Positions 1 to 9,695 of a stretch of DNA of 38,108 nucleotides are shown here, piece by piece. The stretch is from UBA7887 sp964408735 (GTDB taxonomy: Bacteria; Pseudomonadota; Alphaproteobacteria; UBA7887). Below the pieces are notes generated by a model. That model saw nothing but the letters and a program-made list of their open reading frames with translations, was not told the origin of the DNA and searched no databases. The stretch covers positions 1-38,108 of the forward strand of contig CAYPAX010000038.1 of NCBI GenBank assembly GCA_964408735.1, given 5' to 3'. Within the stretch, counting starts at the first letter, position 1. Each line of letters begins with the position of its first letter. A program made the position numbers and the translations under genes.

Positions 1-306
1 TCTCCTTCTCGCATCATTGAACTGCTGGGCGAAAGGACACTGGATGTGTACCTAAATGCCGATGCCTATTGGTCGAATGTTCCGGAGAATGTTTGGACCT
101 ACAAGCTCGGCGGCTACCAAGTCATCAAGAAATGGCTGAGCTATCGGGAGAAGGATATTCTCCGACGCCCGCTTAAGCTCGAAGAGGTGCAGGAGGTCAG
201 CGGCATGATCCGCCGAATCGCGGCAATTATCCTTATGACACCAGCCTTAAATGCAAACTACCGTGCGATAGAACCGGGCGGGGCGGACGATTTATCCGGA
301 ACGTAG
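1..306 (+). CDS. Type ISP restriction-modification enzyme, C-terminal fragment (cut by window edge)
   Basis: The reading frame is open from base 1, so only the last ~101 residues are present. The text YLNADAYWSNVPENVW followed by GGYQVIKKWLSYRE is characteristic of the C-terminal target-recognition end of Type ISP (LlaBIII-like) single-chain restriction-modification proteins and related N6-adenine methylases. Those proteins combine helicase/nuclease, methyltransferase and specificity parts and cut unmethylated foreign DNA; none of the catalytic parts is in the window. The apparent GTG at 46 is internal, because the frame continues upstream with no stop. Base composition here is less GC-rich than in the genes that follow, which suggests a horizontally acquired defence locus. 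The family call is firm; whether the whole gene is intact cannot be seen. Confidence 0.8.
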   Translation, partial: SPSRIIELLGERTLDVYLNADAYWSNVPENVWTYKLGGYQVIKKWLSYREKDILRRPLKLEEVQEVSGMIRRIAAIILMTPALNANYRAIEPGGADDLSGT

Positions 307-539
307 AGCCGTGCCGGGCAGTCGATGTGATACAGCCGAAACTGCGGGGATTAAAACACTTCCCCTGAGCCGGAAAAACAAAAGGACCCCAGCAACGCCG
401 AAGCCCTCTCGTTGACCGGGGAGCGCCCAATCCTTTGAAACCATTTTTATCACGTAGCGTTCAAGATTCAAGAAGCTCGCCCATCAATACTTGTACGCAC
501 CGTAATGCACTCCATCGAAAACTCTGTATTACCAATATT
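307..539. other. Non-coding spacer, relatively AT-rich
   Basis: This 233-base spacer separates the restriction-modification gene from the convergent cyclase gene. Short open frames on both strands have no recognisable sequence or good ribosome site. I see no clear terminator hairpin, tRNA or direct repeat. It is visibly less GC-rich than the rest of the window and may be the edge of an acquired segment. Confidence 0.5.
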
Positions 540-3500
540 CTAGGCATCCAGAGAGTCCAGCAGCGCCCTCGCGTCCTTGAGGTCGCTGCTGTCGAAGCCT
601 TCGGTGAACCAGTCGTAGACCGGGACTAGCAGGTCGCGGGCCTCGCGTGCCTTGCCCTGGCTTTGCCAGAGGCGGGCGAGGGAGGTGGCGGCGGGCAGCT
701 CCAGGGCCTTGGCCTCTTGCGATTGTGCGATCTCGATAGCGCGGCGGAATTCGCTTTCTGCGGTCGCGGCATCGCATTCGCCGTCGGTCAGCGACCATTC
801 GCCCTGCATGCGATGCAACTCGGCGGTATACCAAAGCTCTTGTGTCTGTTGCGCGACCGCCAAAGCTTCCGAAATAACCTGGCGTGAGTCGTCATGACGG
901 CCGGCAAGCCTGCAGGCCGTGGCATAGGCACTGAGATATACGGGCATGAAAAGGGTCCATCCGGCCATGCGGCACCATTCCATGCCCTCGAGTGCCTCGG
1001 CGATGCCCAGCGAAGACTCGCCCAGGGCGGCGCGGGCCCAGCCCCTCATGGGCTTCACCAGCGCTGCCCATTCCGGATAGCCGTGCTCCGTTGCCATAGC
1101 GAGCAATGTATCAGCAATTGCCAGTGTTGCCCCCGGATCACGATTTAAGAAATACAGGCGGGATGCGGTGTATTTTGCAATTCCGAGGTTATGCGGATGG
1201 GCGGAGTCTTCGGCCCGGGCGATGCCTTCGCGAATGGCTTCGCGCGCCTGGTCGAAATAGCCGAGCGCCCAAAGCGTCTGAGATAGATAGCTGAGTCCCC
1301 AGGCACGCGGGTCGTGTCCATAGTCAAGGTTGAGGGATTTGTGTTTGCGTTCGTCATAGAGGTTGAGGGCGCGCTCGAGGTGACGACGCGCACGCGCGAG
1401 CTCTCCGGTATTGGTCAAATAGGTCCCGAGAATGCGATGGGAGACCACGCATGCCCCGAGGTCAGCTTGCGCTTCGGCCTCGGCAACGAATTCCTCGCCG
1501 ATCGCCTGCGCCCGAAGCAGCTCGCTGCGGACTCCCAAATTGGCACTCAGCCCATACAGAACCCGGAAGACCTGCGGCGGGTTTCCGAGCTGCCGGCACA
1601 ATTCGAGGGCTCTGGCAAACGAGTCTCCAGTGCCGGCGGAGGCATAGCCGTCGCTAAGAATATGCGAGTTGCCGAGAGCGACCTGGAAGTCGAGCTCCCG
1701 GCGATCGCGGTCCCGGCCTTCAGGCTGTGTGCGCAGCAAGGCAAGGCCCTGGTGCAGATGCGCGATGGCCTCGACGTGCGCCAAGCGCGCTGCCGCACGC
1801 TCGCCGGCCTTGAGCCAGGCTTCGATCGCCGGTTCGATCTGACCCGCCTCGGTATAGTGGAAGGCGAGAAGCTCGGGCTGCTGCTCGACCAGGTCCGGGA
1901 AACGATCGACCAGGATAGCGGCAATGTTGGCGTGCACGTCGTGGCGCTTGCTCTTCAGCATCGATTCGTAGGCCACGTCCTGGACCAGGGCGTGCTTGAA
2001 GGTGTAGGCGGTCTCGGACGGCGAACCGGTGGCGAAGATCAGCTCAGCATCTATGAGCCGCGACAGGGCTTCGTGGAGCGCAGCGTCATCGAGCGGCGAG
2101 ACGGCGGCCAACAACGCATGTGAGAACTCGCGGCCGATGCAGGCTCCGATCTGCGCCACCTCTTTGACGGTGCCGAGGCGGTCGAGACGGGCCATCAGGG
2201 AATCGCGCAGTGTTGAGGGAATGGCAAGGTTGGCGAGCGGGCCAACGAGCGCCCAACCGTCGTCCTGCTCGGCAACGATGCCGCTTTCGAGCACGGTCTT
2301 GGTCAGCTCCTCGACGAACAGCGGCACGCCGTCGGTCTTGGCGACGATCTCGGTCTCGACCTCTTCGGGTAGCGGCTTGCCGCCGGTCACCCTGGCGACC
2401 AGCTCGCGCGCCCTGGCACGGCCCATGCGGCCGAGGGTCAGCGGCGTCGCATAGTCGAGGTGCGTCCAGGGCGGGGCGAACTCGGGACGGAAAGTGAACA
2501 GCGCCAGAATGCGCTTTTCACGCAGGCGATCGACGATTCGCGTCGCCGTCTCCAGCGAGCTCGGATCGGCCCAATGCAGATCCTCGACCAGGAACAGCAC
2601 GGGCATCTGCCCCGCCGCCGAGACCATCGAGGTGGCCAGTGCCTCGACGGTACGTTCCTTTTGCATCTGCGGGCTCATGTCGAGGACCGGATAGCGCTCG
2701 CCGCTGGGAATCGATAGCGCGGTAGCGACCAACGGCGCCACCTCGTCGACGACCAGTCCGATACCGCGAACATGGGCGTCGATCTTGTCGAGCCGCGTCT
2801 CAATGTCGTCGGCGGCACTGAAACCCGCCTCCCTGGCGACATAATCCGAGATCGGATGGAACGCCGTATTTGTGTGGTAGGGCGAGCATTGGTAGAACGA
2901 CGCCATGGCACCGTCGGCAAGGGCGCGCTCGCGCATGGCCCGGGCCAGGCGGCTCTTGCCGATGCCCGGCTCGCCGGAGAGCAGGGCCAGCTGCCCCTCG
3001 CCAGCCTTCGCCTGTTCCCATTTCTCGGCCAGCAGGGCAAGTTCCGCCTCGCGGCCGACGAACGCTGTCAGACGACTGCCGTGAACAGCAGCAAACCGGC
3101 CTTCGGCTGTCGCGATATCCGCAACGCGCCAGGCACGCACCGGCTCGACGATGCCCTTGAGGGAATGCGCCCCAAGATCGTCGAGGGTGAAAACCGCGCC
3201 GAGCAGGCGCCGGGTAGTACCAGCCGCGACGATCTCGTCGGCGCCAGCCAGCCCCTGGACGCGCGCCGCCAGGTTGGGCGTCTCGCCGACAGCGAGCTTC
3301 GGCACCGAGGCATCGCCGGCACCGGTTTCGCCAACCACCACGGGGCCGGTGGCGATGCCGATGCGGACTTGCAGCGCCATGGCGCTCATGGCTTTGACGA
3401 TATCGAGGCTCGCACGCACCGCGCGCTCGGCGTCGTCCTCGTGGGCCTGGGGCCAGCCGAAATAGGTCATCAGGCCATCGCCGAGATATTGCGCGACGTG

Positions 3501-3854
3501 GCCCCCATAGCGCTCGATGACCGTGCCCGCGGCCTGCTGGTAGGCCTGCATGAGGCTGCGCAGGTCTTCCGGATCCAGCTTTTCCGACAACGCGGTCGAG
3601 CCCACCAGGTCGCAGAACATCACCGTGATCTGGCGGCGCTCTGCCTCCTGGCGCAGCTCGGGCGCCGGTTCGGCGAGGGTGGCAATGGCCTTGAGCAGGG
3701 CCTTGCGGTCGGCCAAACGGGCAACGCCGAGATCCTTGAGGTCGTCGTTGGTCAGGTCGGGAAGCAGGTCGCGGGTGACGCCATTGTCGGCGAAGGCCCC
3801 GGCGTGCTCGCCGAGCCCGAGGGACTCCAGCCAGGCATCGACCTCAGTTGCCAC
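540..3854 (-). CDS. SAM domain / class III nucleotide cyclase / AAA ATPase / TPR signalling protein
   Basis: The 1104-residue protein has four parts. A SAM-like helical domain (about 1-60) begins VDAWLESLGLGEH. A class III adenylate/guanylate cyclase domain (about 75-245) has the metal aspartates in FCDLVGST (Asp82) and YLGDGLM (Asp126). A STAND/AAA-type ATPase follows, with Walker A GEPGIGKS at 294-301 and a Walker B-like FLVEDLHWAD. A long helical TPR region fills the C-terminal half. Such proteins are thought to couple nucleotide cyclase activity to a ligand- or partner-sensing ATPase in the cytoplasm, but the signal is unknown. The start is GTG at 3854, overlapping the end of the sulfurtransferase gene by 11 bases, so the two are probably co-transcribed. 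No closer Met precedes the SAM domain. The cyclase product (cAMP or cGMP) cannot be told from inspection. Confidence 0.9.
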   Translation of the reverse strand: MATEVDAWLESLGLGEHAGAFADNGVTRDLLPDLTNDDLKDLGVARLADRKALLKAIATLAEPAPELRQEAERRQITVMFCDLVGSTALSEKLDPEDLRSLMQAYQQAAGTVIERYGGHVAQYLGDGLMTYFGWPQAHEDDAERAVRASLDIVKAMSAMALQVRIGIATGPVVVGETGAGDASVPKLAVGETPNLAARVQGLAGADEIVAAGTTRRLLGAVFTLDDLGAHSLKGIVEPVRAWRVADIATAEGRFAAVHGSRLTAFVGREAELALLAEKWEQAKAGEGQLALLSGEPGIGKSRLARAMRERALADGAMASFYQCSPYHTNTAFHPISDYVAREAGFSAADDIETRLDKIDAHVRGIGLVVDEVAPLVATALSIPSGERYPVLDMSPQMQKERTVEALATSMVSAAGQMPVLFLVEDLHWADPSSLETATRIVDRLREKRILALFTFRPEFAPPWTHLDYATPLTLGRMGRARARELVARVTGGKPLPEEVETEIVAKTDGVPLFVEELTKTVLESGIVAEQDDGWALVGPLANLAIPSTLRDSLMARLDRLGTVKEVAQIGACIGREFSHALLAAVSPLDDAALHEALSRLIDAELIFATGSPSETAYTFKHALVQDVAYESMLKSKRHDVHANIAAILVDRFPDLVEQQPELLAFHYTEAGQIEPAIEAWLKAGERAAARLAHVEAIAHLHQGLALLRTQPEGRDRDRRELDFQVALGNSHILSDGYASAGTGDSFARALELCRQLGNPPQVFRVLYGLSANLGVRSELLRAQAIGEEFVAEAEAQADLGACVVSHRILGTYLTNTGELARARRHLERALNLYDERKHKSLNLDYGHDPRAWGLSYLSQTLWALGYFDQAREAIREGIARAEDSAHPHNLGIAKYTASRLYFLNRDPGATLAIADTLLAMATEHGYPEWAALVKPMRGWARAALGESSLGIAEALEGMEWCRMAGWTLFMPVYLSAYATACRLAGRHDDSRQVISEALAVAQQTQELWYTAELHRMQGEWSLTDGECDAATAESEFRRAIEIAQSQEAKALELPAATSLARLWQSQGKAREARDLLVPVYDWFTEGFDSSDLKDARALLDSLDA

Positions 3855-4740
3855 CGATACGCCGCTCGACGGGCCGGGCCTCGTCCTGGGCCCAATCTAT
3901 CATCGAGCCGTCATAGAGGCGGGCCTGGCTGTTGCCGAGCAATTCGTGGGCGACGAACCAGTCGAGCGAGGCCATCTGGCCGGAATTGCAGAAGGTGATG
4001 AGCGGGGCGTCGGCCGAGAGGGCGCTGTTCTGTGCCAGATTTTGCAGCATCTCTGGCGGCTGAAAGCGCCCGTCGGGCCTGGTCAGCCACGTGATGGGGA
4101 TGTTCTCGGCGCCGGGCAGGGTGCCGGCGCGGGCCACGGCACGGTACTGGTTGACGCCGACATATTGGTCGGACATGCGGCTGTCGATCAGTGCCGCATC
4201 GCCGGGAGAGGCGACATCGGCCGCCTCGGCGATCAGCTCGGCGCGGATGGAAACCGTATATTCGCTGCGAGCCGGTGGCGTCATCTCGCCCTTCTCGATA
4301 GCGCCGCGGGCCGCGCGATAGATCGAGAAGCCGCCATCCAGCAAGGACACCGCATCATGGCCGGCGGCCTTGAAGGTCCAGTAGATGCGCGTGGCCAAGG
4401 TCATGGCGCCGGCGCTGCCGCCGGGGCCGATCACCACCACGTGGTCGCCGTTGGCCACGCCGAGACCGCCGATCAGGGCCGCCAGCGCGCTTGCCTCCGG
4501 TAACATGCCGCTGACGCCGTCGCGCTCGACCCGCCATTCGAGGCCGGCGTATGGCGCATGCACCGAGCACGGCACCCGGCTGCGCTCGAGTGCGCGCTCG
4601 CTTTCGCGCAAATCGAGTGCCACCACGCCGTCGTCGCAGGAATGGGCGCCGAGCCAGGCTGCGTCCACCAAGGGCTGGGCCGCGGCCGGAACCGCGAATT
4701 GCATAAGGAACAGCAGCATGAGGGCGCGCAGGCGGGGCAT
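3844..4740 (-). CDS. Exported tandem-rhodanese sulfurtransferase
   Basis: This 298-residue protein starts with a signal peptide (hydrophobic LMLLFLMQFAVPAAAQ) and has two rhodanese domains. The C-terminal domain carries the active-site loop ITFCNSGQMAS with the sulfur-carrying Cys251. In the N-terminal domain the equivalent loop is VVIGPGGSAG, without cysteine, as is usual for the inactive domain of tandem rhodaneses. It would transfer sulfane sulfur from thiosulfate or another donor to a thiophilic acceptor in the periplasm. The ATG at 4740 is chosen over an in-frame TTG at 4746 because a GGAG ribosome site lies seven bases upstream of the ATG. It is upstream of, and overlaps, the cyclase gene. 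The true donor and acceptor are unknown. Confidence 0.85.
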   Translation of the reverse strand: MPRLRALMLLFLMQFAVPAAAQPLVDAAWLGAHSCDDGVVALDLRESERALERSRVPCSVHAPYAGLEWRVERDGVSGMLPEASALAALIGGLGVANGDHVVVIGPGGSAGAMTLATRIYWTFKAAGHDAVSLLDGGFSIYRAARGAIEKGEMTPPARSEYTVSIRAELIAEAADVASPGDAALIDSRMSDQYVGVNQYRAVARAGTLPGAENIPITWLTRPDGRFQPPEMLQNLAQNSALSADAPLITFCNSGQMASLDWFVAHELLGNSQARLYDGSMIDWAQDEARPVERRIGGN

Positions 4741-4794
4741 AGGCAAGCTCCAGCGTTCGGGTCAGGATTACCGCAATTACGGCCAAACCGTGGA

Positions 4795-4823
4795 TTGAAG
4801 CGGCAAAGACAGTAATATCATAT
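4795..4823 (+). promoter_or_regulatory. Possible sigma70-type promoter for the glutamate dehydrogenase gene
   Basis: TTGAAG (4795-4800) is followed after 17 bases by TCATAT (4818-4823) in an AT-rich patch of the divergent spacer between the sulfurtransferase and glutamate dehydrogenase genes. The match is by eye and weak in the -10 element. Confidence 0.3.
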
Positions 4824-4870
4824 TCCATTGGTATAAGCTGTTGTCGTAAGGGCTGACAGAGGGGCGGGAT

Positions 4871-7800
4871 ATGGCGTCGGAACGGGTTGCCGTAGGCAGT
4901 GAGTTGGTCGAACAGGTCGTGGCCCTGGCGCGCACGCGCAGCGAGGGCGAGCGCGCCGACACGATCGAGCAATTCCTGCGGCAATATTATCGCCGCGTGC
5001 CCCATGAGGACCTCAGCGGCCGCAGCGTTGAGGATCTCTACTTCTCGGCCCTCGGCATGCTCAATTTTCTCAGCCAGCGCGAGGCCGGGAAGGATAAGCT
5101 CAGGGTCTACCATCCGGATCTCGACGCCGACGGCTGGTCGTCCTCCCATACCGTCATCGACGTGATCAGCGAAGACCGCCCCTTCCTCGTCGATTCGCTG
5201 AGCGCCGAATTGAGCCGGCAGGAAATTCCCGTGCATCTGGTCGTGCACCCGATCTGTTACACCACGCGCGAGGCAAGCGGCGCGCTGAGCGGGCTTTATG
5301 CCCGCGGCAAGGCACCGGACGGCGCCCTGACCGAGGCCGTGATCCGCATCGAGATCGCGCGGCGCGGCGACACGGACGGTACCGAGGCGCTGGCCAGCAG
5401 CCTGCAAAGGGTGCTCACCGAGGTCCGCCACACGGTCGACGACTGGCAGACCATGCTGTCGACGTTGCACGAAAGCATCACCGAGCTCGAAAGCAACGCG
5501 CCACCGCCGCGCACCGAGCTCGACGAGACCCTGGCGTTTCTGCGCTGGCTGGCCGACGACAACTTCACCTTTCTCGGTTATGGCCGCTACGACCTCACGC
5601 GCAGCAAGCAGGGCGGGCGCTTGCGCCCTGTGGCCGACAGCGCGCTGGGGGTCGCCCGCGGCGACGATGCGCAAGAGGGCGGTGCGGCCGGCCGTGGCCA
5701 CCGCCTGCCGCCCGAAGTGATGGGACACCTGGACGGCGCGGCGCTGTTGATGATCAGCAAGAGCTCGCAGCGAGCCCGGGTGCACCGTCCGACCCACATG
5801 GATTCGATCGAGATCAAGCGCTACAGCGCCAAGGGCAAGGTGATAGGCGTCCACCGTTTTCTCGGCCTCTACACCTCGGCCGCCTACAACCAGTCGCCGA
5901 CGCGTATTCCCTTGCTGCGGCAAAAGGTCGCCATCGCTATTGCGCGCGCCGGTTTTTCAGCCAACGGCCACGACGGCAAGGCGCTGCTGAATATTCTCGA
6001 GACCTATCCCCGCGACGAGCTGTTCCAGGTGTCGGATGACCAGCTGCTGCAGACCAGCCTCGGCATCCTGCATTTGCACGAGCGGCCGCGTCTGCGCCTG
6101 TTCAGCCGCCGCGACAGCTTCGAGGCCTATATCTCGTGCCTGGTCTTCGTGCCGCGCGACAATTTCGATTCGCGGTTTCGCCAGCGCATCACCGCTGTCC
6201 TGGCGGAGGCCTATGACGGCACCAGCCAGGCCTTCTACACCATGCTCGGCGACGATCCGCTGGCCCGCCTGCACGTCATCCTCAAGACCACGCCCGGCGC
6301 CATTCCCGACATCGAGCCGGCAATCATCGAGGCGCGCCTGGTGGCCGCCATGCGGGGCTGGGACGACAATCTGCGCGATGCCCTGCTCGCCGCCCATGAC
6401 GAGCACCGCGCGGCGGAGCTCGAGCGCACCTATGGCGCTGTCTTCCCGCCCGGCTATCGCGAGCGCTTCGCGGCCCGTGCCGCCGTGCTCGATATCGAGC
6501 GCATCGAAGACTCCTTGGCCGGCCATGGTTTTACGCTCAACCTCTATCGACCGCCCGAGGCCGCGGACGGCGGTGTGAGGTTCAAAATCTACAATGCGGG
6601 CGGCTCGCTGGCGCTGTCGGACGTGCTGCCGATGCTGGAGAACATGGGCCTGCGCGTGGTCGACGAGTTTCCCTATCGCATGGCCGCGGCGGACGGCCGC
6701 GAGGAGGTCTGGATCCACGACTTCGGCGTCATCGATCGCTCCGGCGCCGAGATCGACGTGGCCGAGACCAAGTCCCGCTTCCAGGATGCCTTCGCGCGCA
6801 TCTGGCGGGGCGAGGTCGAGGACGATGGTTTCAACCAGCTCATCACCCGCGCCGGCCTGGGCTGGCGCCAGGTGGTGGTGCTGCGCGCCTACTGCAAATA
6901 TCTGCGCCAGGCCAAGATCCCCTTCAGCCAAGCCTATATGGAGCAGACGCTGGCTTCCAATCCGGGCTTCGCGCGCTTGCTGATCGAGCTGTTCGAGGCA
7001 CGCTTCGATCCGCAAGCCGCCAAGCCCAAGGAGGAGGCCCGCGTGGCCGGAGAGATCGTCGCCGCGCTCGACACAGTCACGAGCCTCGACCAGGACCGCA
7101 TCATCCGCCGCTTCCTCAATGCCATGAGCGGCACCTTGCGCACCAATTTCTACCAGGCGGCGGCGGACGGCGAACCGCATGCCTATGTTTCGCTCAAGAT
7201 CGATTCCTCGGCCATCGAAGATCTGCCCTTGCCGCGGCCGATGGTCGAGATCTTCGTCTACAGCGCGCGCATGGAAGGCGTGCATCTGCGCGGCGGGCGC
7301 GTCGCCCGCGGCGGCTTGCGCTGGTCGGACCGGCCGGAGGATTTCCGCACCGAGGTGCTCGGCCTGATGAAGGCGCAGATGGTCAAGAACGCGGTCATCG
7401 TGCCGGTCGGCGCCAAGGGCGGCTTCGTCGTCAAGCATCCGCCGCAAGGCGACCGCGAAGCTTGGATGAAGGAAGGCATAGCCTGCTATCAGTCTCTCAT
7501 TCGCGGCATGCTGGATATCACCGACAATCTGGTCGGCGACAAGCTGGTGCCGCCGGAGGGCGTGCTGCGCCATGATGGTGACGATCCCTATCTGGTGGTC
7601 GCCGCCGACAAGGGCACCGCGACGTTCTCCGATATCGCCAACCAGGTTTCCATCGATTACGGCTTCTGGCTTGGCGACGCTTTTGCCAGCGGTGGCTCGG
7701 CCGGCTACGACCACAAGAAGATGGGCATCACCGCCCGCGGCGCCTGGGAATCGGTCAAGCGCCATTTCAGCGAGATGGGCCTCGATACCCAGAGCCAGGC

Positions 7801-9691
7801 CTTCACCGTGGCAGGCGTCGGCGACATGTCGGGCGACGTATTCGGCAACGGCATGCTGCTGTCGCCCCATATCCGCCTGCGCGCCGCCTTCAACCATCTG
7901 CACATCTTCCTCGATCCCGAGCCGGACGCGACGCTGTCCTTCGAGGAGCGCAAGCGCCTGTTCGCCTTGCCCCGGTCGAGCTGGAACGACTATGACGAAA
8001 CCTTGATTTCGGCCGGCGGCGGCATTTTCGACCGCAGCGCCAAGTCGATAAACCTGAGCGATGCCGCCCAGGATATGCTGGCGGTCGACAGCGCGACTTT
8101 GACTCCCAACGAGTTGATCTCGGCGATCCTCTGTGCGCCCGTCGATTTGCTGTGGAATGGTGGTATCGGCACCTATGTCAAGGCCGGAGCCGAGACCCAC
8201 ACCGATGTGGGCGACCGTGCCAACGACGCCGTGCGTATCGATGCCGCGCAACTGCGCTGCAAAGTGGTCGGCGAGGGCGGCAATCTCGGGCTTACCCAGC
8301 GCGCCCGCATCGAAGCCTCGAGGCGCGACATTCGCATCAACAGCGATGCCATCGACAATTCGGCCGGAGTCGACTGCTCCGATCATGAAGTCAATATCAA
8401 GGTGCTGCTCAGCGACGTCGAGGCCGACGGCGAGATGACTCGCAAGCAGCGCGACAAGCTGCTGGTGCGCATGACCAATGACGTCTCGGAGGCCTGCCTC
8501 ACCGACAATTACCTGCAGACCCTGGGCATCAGCGTCATCGAGTCCCTCGGCGGCGGCCGGCTCGACCTGCAGCAGCGTATGATGCAAACCCTCGAACGCG
8601 AGGGCCAACTCGACCGCGAAGTGGAGTTCCTGCCCTCCGACGAGGCCATCGAGGAGATGCGCAATGCGGGCAGCGGGCTGTCGCGGCCCGAGATCTCGGT
8701 GCTCTACGCCTATGCCAAGATCGCGCTTTATGGCGACCTGCTCGACTCCGATCTGCCGGACGATCCCTATCTGCAAAGCGAGCTCGATCTCTATTTCCCG
8801 CAAGCCCTGGTCAAGAAATACGGCAAGAACATCCGCCGCCACCGCCTGCGCCGGGAAATCGTGGCGACGCGACTGTCCAACAGCATGATAAACCGCGCCA
8901 GCATGGTCTTCGCCCTGATGGCGCGCGAGGAGACCGGCCGTGGCCTGCCCGACGTCACCCGCGCCTATGTGGTGGCGCGCGACATGCTGGGCCTGCGCGG
9001 CCTCTGGGCCGAAATCGAGGCGCTCGACAACAAGGTGCCCGCGGCGGTGCAGGTCGAGATGATCGTCGCTTTGCGCCGGCTGATGGAGCACATCGTGCTC
9101 TGGCTGCTGCGCAACCTGCCGCAGCCGCTCGATTGCGGCGAGACGGTTGACCGCTTTCGCGACGGCGTTGCCGCGGTCTTCGCGGCCCTCGGCGATGTGC
9201 TGCCCGAGGACCGGGCCAACGGCGTTGCCGAGCGGGTGGTGGAGTTGGAGGCGCAGCGCGTGCCGGACAGCCTCGCGCGCATGATCGCCAGCGTTGAGCC
9301 GCTCTACTCAGCCTGCAATATCGTCGAGGCAGCCCATAATGGCGAGCTGCCAGTGGCCGACGCGGCGCGGCTCTATTTCCAGGTCGGCCGCCGGCTAGGC
9401 TTGGAATGGCTGCGTGGCCGCGCCCGCATGCTGGATACCACCAGCCACTACCAGCGCCAGGCGGTGGACGCCATCGTGGACGATCTCTACGGCCAGCAGA
9501 CGGCGCTGACCATGCGCGTGGTAGGAAGCGCCGGGGCCGGCGGGAGCGCGGTCGAGGACTGGGCGACGGAAAACGAAATGATCATGGCGCGCAACGCCCA
9601 GCTGCTGTCCGACCTGCGCGCCCAGCCGGGCTTCGACTTGGCCATGCTTGCGGTGGCCAACCGCCAGATGCGCGACCTCATCACCGGCTGA
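4871..9691 (+). CDS. gdhB: NAD-specific glutamate dehydrogenase, large (~180 kDa) type
   Basis: The 1606-residue product matches the length and landmarks of the large bacterial NAD-dependent glutamate dehydrogenases (GDH180 class). These oxidatively deaminate glutamate to 2-oxoglutarate and ammonium in the cytoplasm, mainly for catabolism. The catalytic core, about residues 800-1250, contains GGLRWSDRPEDFRTEV, KAQMVKNAVIVPVGAKGGF with the conserved lysines, and the nucleotide-binding stretch VAGVGDMSGDVFGNGML. The long N-terminal region has the ACT-like regulatory segments of the family, seen for example in FVPRDNFDSRFRQRI. The ATG at 4871 follows a GGGGCGGGA purine-rich stretch. The gene appears complete. 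The MFS transporter gene starts five bases after its stop, so read-through transcription is likely. Confidence 0.95.
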   Translation: MASERVAVGSELVEQVVALARTRSEGERADTIEQFLRQYYRRVPHEDLSGRSVEDLYFSALGMLNFLSQREAGKDKLRVYHPDLDADGWSSSHTVIDVISEDRPFLVDSLSAELSRQEIPVHLVVHPICYTTREASGALSGLYARGKAPDGALTEAVIRIEIARRGDTDGTEALASSLQRVLTEVRHTVDDWQTMLSTLHESITELESNAPPPRTELDETLAFLRWLADDNFTFLGYGRYDLTRSKQGGRLRPVADSALGVARGDDAQEGGAAGRGHRLPPEVMGHLDGAALLMISKSSQRARVHRPTHMDSIEIKRYSAKGKVIGVHRFLGLYTSAAYNQSPTRIPLLRQKVAIAIARAGFSANGHDGKALLNILETYPRDELFQVSDDQLLQTSLGILHLHERPRLRLFSRRDSFEAYISCLVFVPRDNFDSRFRQRITAVLAEAYDGTSQAFYTMLGDDPLARLHVILKTTPGAIPDIEPAIIEARLVAAMRGWDDNLRDALLAAHDEHRAAELERTYGAVFPPGYRERFAARAAVLDIERIEDSLAGHGFTLNLYRPPEAADGGVRFKIYNAGGSLALSDVLPMLENMGLRVVDEFPYRMAAADGREEVWIHDFGVIDRSGAEIDVAETKSRFQDAFARIWRGEVEDDGFNQLITRAGLGWRQVVVLRAYCKYLRQAKIPFSQAYMEQTLASNPGFARLLIELFEARFDPQAAKPKEEARVAGEIVAALDTVTSLDQDRIIRRFLNAMSGTLRTNFYQAAADGEPHAYVSLKIDSSAIEDLPLPRPMVEIFVYSARMEGVHLRGGRVARGGLRWSDRPEDFRTEVLGLMKAQMVKNAVIVPVGAKGGFVVKHPPQGDREAWMKEGIACYQSLIRGMLDITDNLVGDKLVPPEGVLRHDGDDPYLVVAADKGTATFSDIANQVSIDYGFWLGDAFASGGSAGYDHKKMGITARGAWESVKRHFSEMGLDTQSQAFTVAGVGDMSGDVFGNGMLLSPHIRLRAAFNHLHIFLDPEPDATLSFEERKRLFALPRSSWNDYDETLISAGGGIFDRSAKSINLSDAAQDMLAVDSATLTPNELISAILCAPVDLLWNGGIGTYVKAGAETHTDVGDRANDAVRIDAAQLRCKVVGEGGNLGLTQRARIEASRRDIRINSDAIDNSAGVDCSDHEVNIKVLLSDVEADGEMTRKQRDKLLVRMTNDVSEACLTDNYLQTLGISVIESLGGGRLDLQQRMMQTLEREGQLDREVEFLPSDEAIEEMRNAGSGLSRPEISVLYAYAKIALYGDLLDSDLPDDPYLQSELDLYFPQALVKKYGKNIRRHRLRREIVATRLSNSMINRASMVFALMAREETGRGLPDVTRAYVVARDMLGLRGLWAEIEALDNKVPAAVQVEMIVALRRLMEHIVLWLLRNLPQPLDCGETVDRFRDGVAAVFAALGDVLPEDRANGVAERVVELEAQRVPDSLARMIASVEPLYSACNIVEAAHNGELPVADAARLYFQVGRRLGLEWLRGRARMLDTTSHYQRQAVDAIVDDLYGQQTALTMRVVGSAGAGGSAVEDWATENEMIMARNAQLLSDLRAQPGFDLAMLAVANRQMRDLITG

Positions 9692-9695
9692 CGAT

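Noticed and set aside
2772..3998. A 408-codon plus-strand frame opposite the cyclase gene
   Set aside because: Shadow frame; the cyclase, ATPase and SAM motifs are all on the minus strand.
4355..5923. A 522-codon minus-strand frame spanning the sulfurtransferase/dehydrogenase spacer
   Set aside because: It runs antisense to the start of gdhB and into another frame of the sulfurtransferase gene; no domain is visible.
5957..9091. A 1044-codon open frame on the minus strand inside the glutamate dehydrogenase gene
   Set aside because: It is the antisense shadow of a clear 1606-residue family member; the translation is rich in His, Gln, Ala and Gly with no recognisable domain, as expected from GC-rich codon structure.
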